Assembly (NCBI GenBank): GCA_003224665.1 | Contig: QHZM01000237.1 | Location: 1-8,224 of the forward strand | Source: Acidobacteriota bacterium | GTDB lineage: Bacteria; Acidobacteriota; Terriglobia; UBA7540 | DNA: 8,224 nt | Reading direction: 5' to 3' | Shown: positions 5,521 to 8,224 of the stretch, one piece after another | Numbering within the stretch: the first letter of the stretch is position 1 | Layout of the letters: the number at the start of each line of letters is the position of its first letter | The notes under the pieces: model-generated | Told to the model about the DNA's origin: nothing | Seen by the model: only the letters and a program-made list of their open reading frames with translations | The model's database searches: none | Translations under genes and position numbers: made by a program

Positions 5521-6363
5521 CTATTTGCCCTCCACGCGCGTGTAGGTCGTGGTCTCGCCACCCTGACTGACGGTGAGCACGGCCGGCTTGCCCTCTTCGA
5601 GACGGAACGTGAAGGTCATACCCGGCGATTCGACGATCCGGAACGTCGATGCGTCGCGTGCCACGAGCGTGAACTGCTCTCCGGGAGGACCGCCTGTGAG
5701 GTGCCCGCCCGCCACGGTGAAGACTAAATCGCCTCCGCGCGTGGGACGATACGTGCCGGCGTAGCGCCCGAGCTGTGACTCGTCCATCTTGAACTCGACG
5801 GGCGGCTTCGCGCCAGCCTGCTCGAGCAGCGCAACAATATCCTGATGCCCGCCCTTCTTCGCCGATTCGAGCGCGTCGGAAAGCGTATTCGGGAAGAGGC
5901 CGCCGTGCTCGAGGATGATCTTCGTCATCGGAACGTCGGGCGCGGAGACCGCCTCCATCAGCGCGTCCTCCTTGCCCTGCGCACCGTGCTTCAGGAGCAG
6001 CCCGACGATTTCGGCATGCTGCGGCTTGCGACCCATGGCGGGGCTCGCCGCCCAATCGAGCGGCGTGGCATGATAGAACGTATCCTTGACGTTGACGTCG
6101 GCGCCGCGCTTCAGAAGCAATTTCACCACCTCGAGGTGCCCGCGATCGCAGGCATAGGAGAGTGCCGTCGTGCCGTAGCGGTACTTCGTGTTGACGTCCA
6201 CGCCCTCGTCAAGGAGCTTTTTCACCGTCGTCGCGTCGCCCTTGCGGGCGGCCTCCCACAGCGCCTCGGCCTTGTCACCAGGAGCAGATGCCTGCCCCAA
6301 CAGGGCCACGGCGCTGAGGAATACCAGAGCGGTGTTCACGACGATTCGCTGTGTGCGCACCAT
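5521..6363 (-). CDS. Exported ankyrin-repeat protein with C-terminal beta domain
   Basis: I place the start at ATG 6363 (280 residues) rather than the GTG at 6402. GAGGA ends 5 nt upstream of the ATG, and the resulting N-terminus MVRTQR plus VVNTALVFLSAVALLGQ is a clean signal peptide ending in ASA at about residue 27. Five ankyrin-type repeats follow (about 33-62, 63-95, 98-130, 131-158 and 161-187), with typical GTTALSYACDRGHLEVVKLL and GADVN turns. The fourth is degenerate. Residues 197-277 form a separate beta-rich domain, beginning GRYAGTYRP and containing FTVAGGHLTG, that resembles the small DUF3471-like domain of beta-lactamase-family proteins. Ankyrin repeats bind other proteins; here the binding would be in the periplasm or at the outer membrane. 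The stop TAG is 3 nt before the PQQ-like start, so its partner may be that propeller. Confidence 0.9.
   Translation of the reverse strand: MVRTQRIVVNTALVFLSAVALLGQASAPGDKAEALWEAARKGDATTVKKLLDEGVDVNTKYRYGTTALSYACDRGHLEVVKLLLKRGADVNVKDTFYHATPLDWAASPAMGRKPQHAEIVGLLLKHGAQGKEDALMEAVSAPDVPMTKIILEHGGLFPNTLSDALESAKKGGHQDIVALLEQAGAKPPVEFKMDESQLGRYAGTYRPTRGGDLVFTVAGGHLTGGPPGEQFTLVARDASTFRIVESPGMTFTFRLEEGKPAVLTVSQGGETTTYTRVEGK
5528..5533 (-). promoter_or_regulatory. Ribosome binding site of the PQQ-like gene inside the ankyrin gene
   Basis: GGAGGG lies within the last codons of the ankyrin gene, 10 nt before ATG 5517. The arrangement suggests translational coupling of the two genes. Confidence 0.6.
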
Positions 6364-6609
6364 CTCAATCCTCGAATGCTGGATCTGAATAAACAAGTTC
6401 ACACGGTGTTGACCATACCCTCAAGTGTCAATGTCCGCCGAGATGGCGAAGTCCATCATCAACGTACGCCAGCCCGTTCATTGCGCACGATTCCACCCGA
6501 GGCACGTCGAGGCGCTCTGAATGGGCAATCACTTCCGACGAGCCTCTCGATAGCACAGGAGGGCACAAAAATCGACATGGCACCCAGCCTGCGAACGTGA
6601 GAATCCAGT
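6364..6609 (-). other. Upstream region of the ankyrin gene; possible promoter
   Basis: The 246 nt between the receptor stop and the ankyrin start hold no gene. A TTGACA hexamer is present on the - strand at 6431-6426, but no good TATAAT-like hexamer lies 16-18 nt after it. I see no strong terminator behind the receptor gene; only a 4-bp stem (CGAG/CTCG) occurs near 6539-6549. The gap is long enough for a separate promoter, though read-through from the receptor is possible. Confidence 0.3.
6369..6373 (-). promoter_or_regulatory. Ribosome binding site deciding the ankyrin gene start
   Basis: GAGGA is spaced 5 nt from ATG 6363. The longer start (GTG 6402) would put 13 mostly non-basic residues in front of the signal peptide. 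Confidence 0.6.
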
Positions 6610-8223
6610 TTAAAAGAGTAACTTCAGGCCAAACTGGACTCTTCTCGGTGTACCGGCCGATAGAATGCGGCCGAAACTGGGGGAGCCCACGAAATTGTCC
6701 GGAAGATTGAAGTTGGCGCGATCCAGCAGATTGAAGATTTCTGTCCGGAACTGAAGCGTGACACCCTCCCGGATAGTTGTGCTTTTGATCGCCGAGATAT
6801 TCACAGATGAAAAGCCTGGACCTTGGAGAATATTGCGCCCGGCGTTTCCGAACGTGCCGTAGGGCGGCGTCACGAAGGCGCTGGTGTTGAACCAGCGATC
6901 AGGGCCGGGATTGGAAACATTCGGATTGCCCACCAGGTTCGGGCGATCGACCACGCCGAATCGGATGCTGGGTAGACCGGTGTTGCTGTTGTCGACGCCA
7001 GGCAGCAGGGTGACCGTGAACGGGCGGCCTGTCTGGAACGTCCAAACGCCATTGATCTGCCAACCGCGCAGAAGGATGTTCCTGGCCGGCAACGGCAGAT
7101 CATAGGAATAGCTGAGTGTAAAGCGGTGCCGGATATCGAAGTTGGAAAGACCGCGGTCGCCCCGCGTGTTGTTGCTATCCTGAGGGAAATTCGGATCGCC
7201 GGCGCTCGAGAAAAAGCCCGAGGCGTCGTCGATGGACTTCGACCATGTGTAACTGGCCAACGCCGAGAGGCCCGCGTGGAGGCGTTGCGTAAACTTTCCC
7301 TGCAAGGCGTTGTAACTCGAATTCCCCCGCGATTCATAGGCATCGATGTCGGCGAATTGCGGCTCCGGCCGCAAGTTTACCGGCTGCGGGCTGGGCTTCG
7401 CCTGGTTGATATCGCGGTTGTCGATCAGCTTCGTGCCTTTCGTTCCCACATAGGACACCTCGGCGACGCTCGATCGGCCTAGTTGTCGCTGCAAACTGAA
7501 ATCCCATTGCTGCATGTAAGGCGTCCGCAGGTTGCGCTGGAACGTGAAGGCCCCGCTCGGGATGAAGCCCGGAAAATTTGACGGGAATGGGTTTTCGAGA
7601 GTGATCGGAAACTGCGCGGAGGGAATGAATAGCTGCGAGTTGAAATATGGCGGGTTGAAATAGAGCCCCTCACTTTGGGAAAGCGCCGATTGATCGTAAT
7701 AGACGCCGTATCCAGTGCGGAGGACCCACTTCCGCGCGGCGTCCGGCATCCAGGCGATCCCCAGCCGCGGAGCGAAGTTGTTCTTGTCTGCGTTGGAGCC
7801 CGCGCGCGGGATGCCATTCTTCCCGACCGGTACGATCGAATGCGTGGCCGGATCGTAGATGCTGGCGCGATCCTGCGGGTCGACCGCCGGGGTGTTGTAC
7901 TCGTAGCGAAGCCCTAGCGTCAGCGTCAAATTCGGCCGCGCACGCCAAGTGTCCTGAGCGTAAAAATTGTAGCTTTGCGTGCGCAGATGTTGCGGATTGT
8001 CGAGCCGCGCGACGGCAGTAACGCTGGGCACATCCTGCAACATCTCGGCCAGCGCGTTCCCGGTAAAACCCACGAATTCAAGCAGGCCGCGGGATTCCAC
8101 GTCGGCAAAGGCGTTGTGCTGCAAGCGTCGGACATCGACGCCGAACTTGAGCAGGTGGCCGCCGCGAGCCCAGCCTGCACTGTCGATCAATTCGTAAATA
8201 TTGGCCGTGTTCCGTTGCGGATT
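6610..8223 (-). CDS. TonB-dependent receptor (Oar-like), C-terminal beta-barrel part
   Basis: The gene enters from beyond the right end and stops with TAA at 6610-6612. The 537 visible residues have no stop up to the window edge, beginning NPQRNTANIYELIDS. The visible part is outer-membrane barrel: GHLLKFGVDVRR, SYNFYAQDTWR, LTLTLGLRYEYN, FAPRLGIAWMP, TGYGVYYDQ, QWDFSLQRQLG, LSALASYTWSKSIDD, FDIRHRFTLSYSYDLP and FRTEIFNLLDRANFNLP are the family's characteristic strands. The chain ends GLKLLF, with the terminal Phe used for barrel assembly. Full-length relatives have roughly 1,000-1,200 residues with an N-terminal carboxypeptidase-regulatory-like domain and plug, which lie outside. It imports or binds large substrates at the outer membrane with TonB energy; the ligand is unknown. 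A TTG at 8190 is internal, not a start. It precedes the ankyrin and PQQ-like genes on the same strand. Confidence 0.95.
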   Translation of the reverse strand, partial: NPQRNTANIYELIDSAGWARGGHLLKFGVDVRRLQHNAFADVESRGLLEFVGFTGNALAEMLQDVPSVTAVARLDNPQHLRTQSYNFYAQDTWRARPNLTLTLGLRYEYNTPAVDPQDRASIYDPATHSIVPVGKNGIPRAGSNADKNNFAPRLGIAWMPDAARKWVLRTGYGVYYDQSALSQSEGLYFNPPYFNSQLFIPSAQFPITLENPFPSNFPGFIPSGAFTFQRNLRTPYMQQWDFSLQRQLGRSSVAEVSYVGTKGTKLIDNRDINQAKPSPQPVNLRPEPQFADIDAYESRGNSSYNALQGKFTQRLHAGLSALASYTWSKSIDDASGFFSSAGDPNFPQDSNNTRGDRGLSNFDIRHRFTLSYSYDLPLPARNILLRGWQINGVWTFQTGRPFTVTLLPGVDNSNTGLPSIRFGVVDRPNLVGNPNVSNPGPDRWFNTSAFVTPPYGTFGNAGRNILQGPGFSSVNISAIKSTTIREGVTLQFRTEIFNLLDRANFNLPDNFVGSPSFGRILSAGTPRRVQFGLKLLF

Positions 8224-8224
8224 A

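Noticed and set aside
5372..6055. Open frame of 227 codons on the - strand
   Set aside because: It is an out-of-frame, Arg-rich shadow of the ankyrin gene and the beginning of the PQQ-like gene.
6403..6440. Confident sigma70 promoter for the ankyrin gene
   Set aside because: A TTGACA is present, but no acceptable -10 hexamer at 16-18 nt follows it.
5845..6600. Open frame of 251 codons on the + strand
   Set aside because: It is mostly antisense to the ankyrin gene, running into the gap beyond it, and has no domain or convincing ribosome site.

Overview
The window looks like a soil-type Acidobacteriota chromosome. The evidence is a subtilase with a tail of VVWGT repeats, an Oar-type TonB-dependent receptor ending in the usual terminal Phe, a secreted ankyrin protein paired with a PQQ-like propeller that opens with WPSFRGP, and a degraded RepA-like replication gene of the type I associate with this phylum. 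The phylum is an inference from gene content, because there is no rRNA or other marker gene here.

Left arm (1-2954, all + strand). The 3' part of a secreted S8 serine peptidase is followed 44 nt later by a small polytopic membrane protein. That protein resembles the membrane sensor half of signalling proteins but has no output domain. After a 222-nt gap comes a lipoprotein-like, propeller-like protein. A strong AGGAGG moves its start from the longer GTG to an ATG at 1713.

Centre (2955-4158). About 1.2 kb has no intact gene, but it is not empty. It holds a frameshifted and internally deleted RepA-like gene (3158 to about 3720), a 41-nt second copy of part of that gene (3768-3808), and a truncated N-terminus of an integrase-type transposase on the - strand (3850-3996). 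Just upstream of the rep remnant are an 11-bp tandem repeat, one DnaA-box-like nonamer and a short match to a tRNA anticodon-arm 3' half. I read this as the remains of an integrated plasmid or element, later hit by an insertion sequence. The junction also separates + strand genes on the left from - strand genes on the right.

Right arm (4159-8224, all - strand). In transcription order there is the C-terminal barrel of a TonB-dependent receptor, a 246-nt gap, an exported ankyrin-repeat protein, and 3 nt later an exported PQQ-like beta-propeller protein. The last two are almost certainly co-transcribed. All three products act in the envelope, so a role in uptake or processing of a large or polymeric substrate is plausible, but the substrate cannot be read from the sequence.

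I saw no tRNA or rRNA gene, CRISPR array, riboswitch or clear intrinsic terminator, and no convincing new defence or biosynthetic system. The least explained items are the VVWG tail with its orphan membrane partner, and the plasmid relic.
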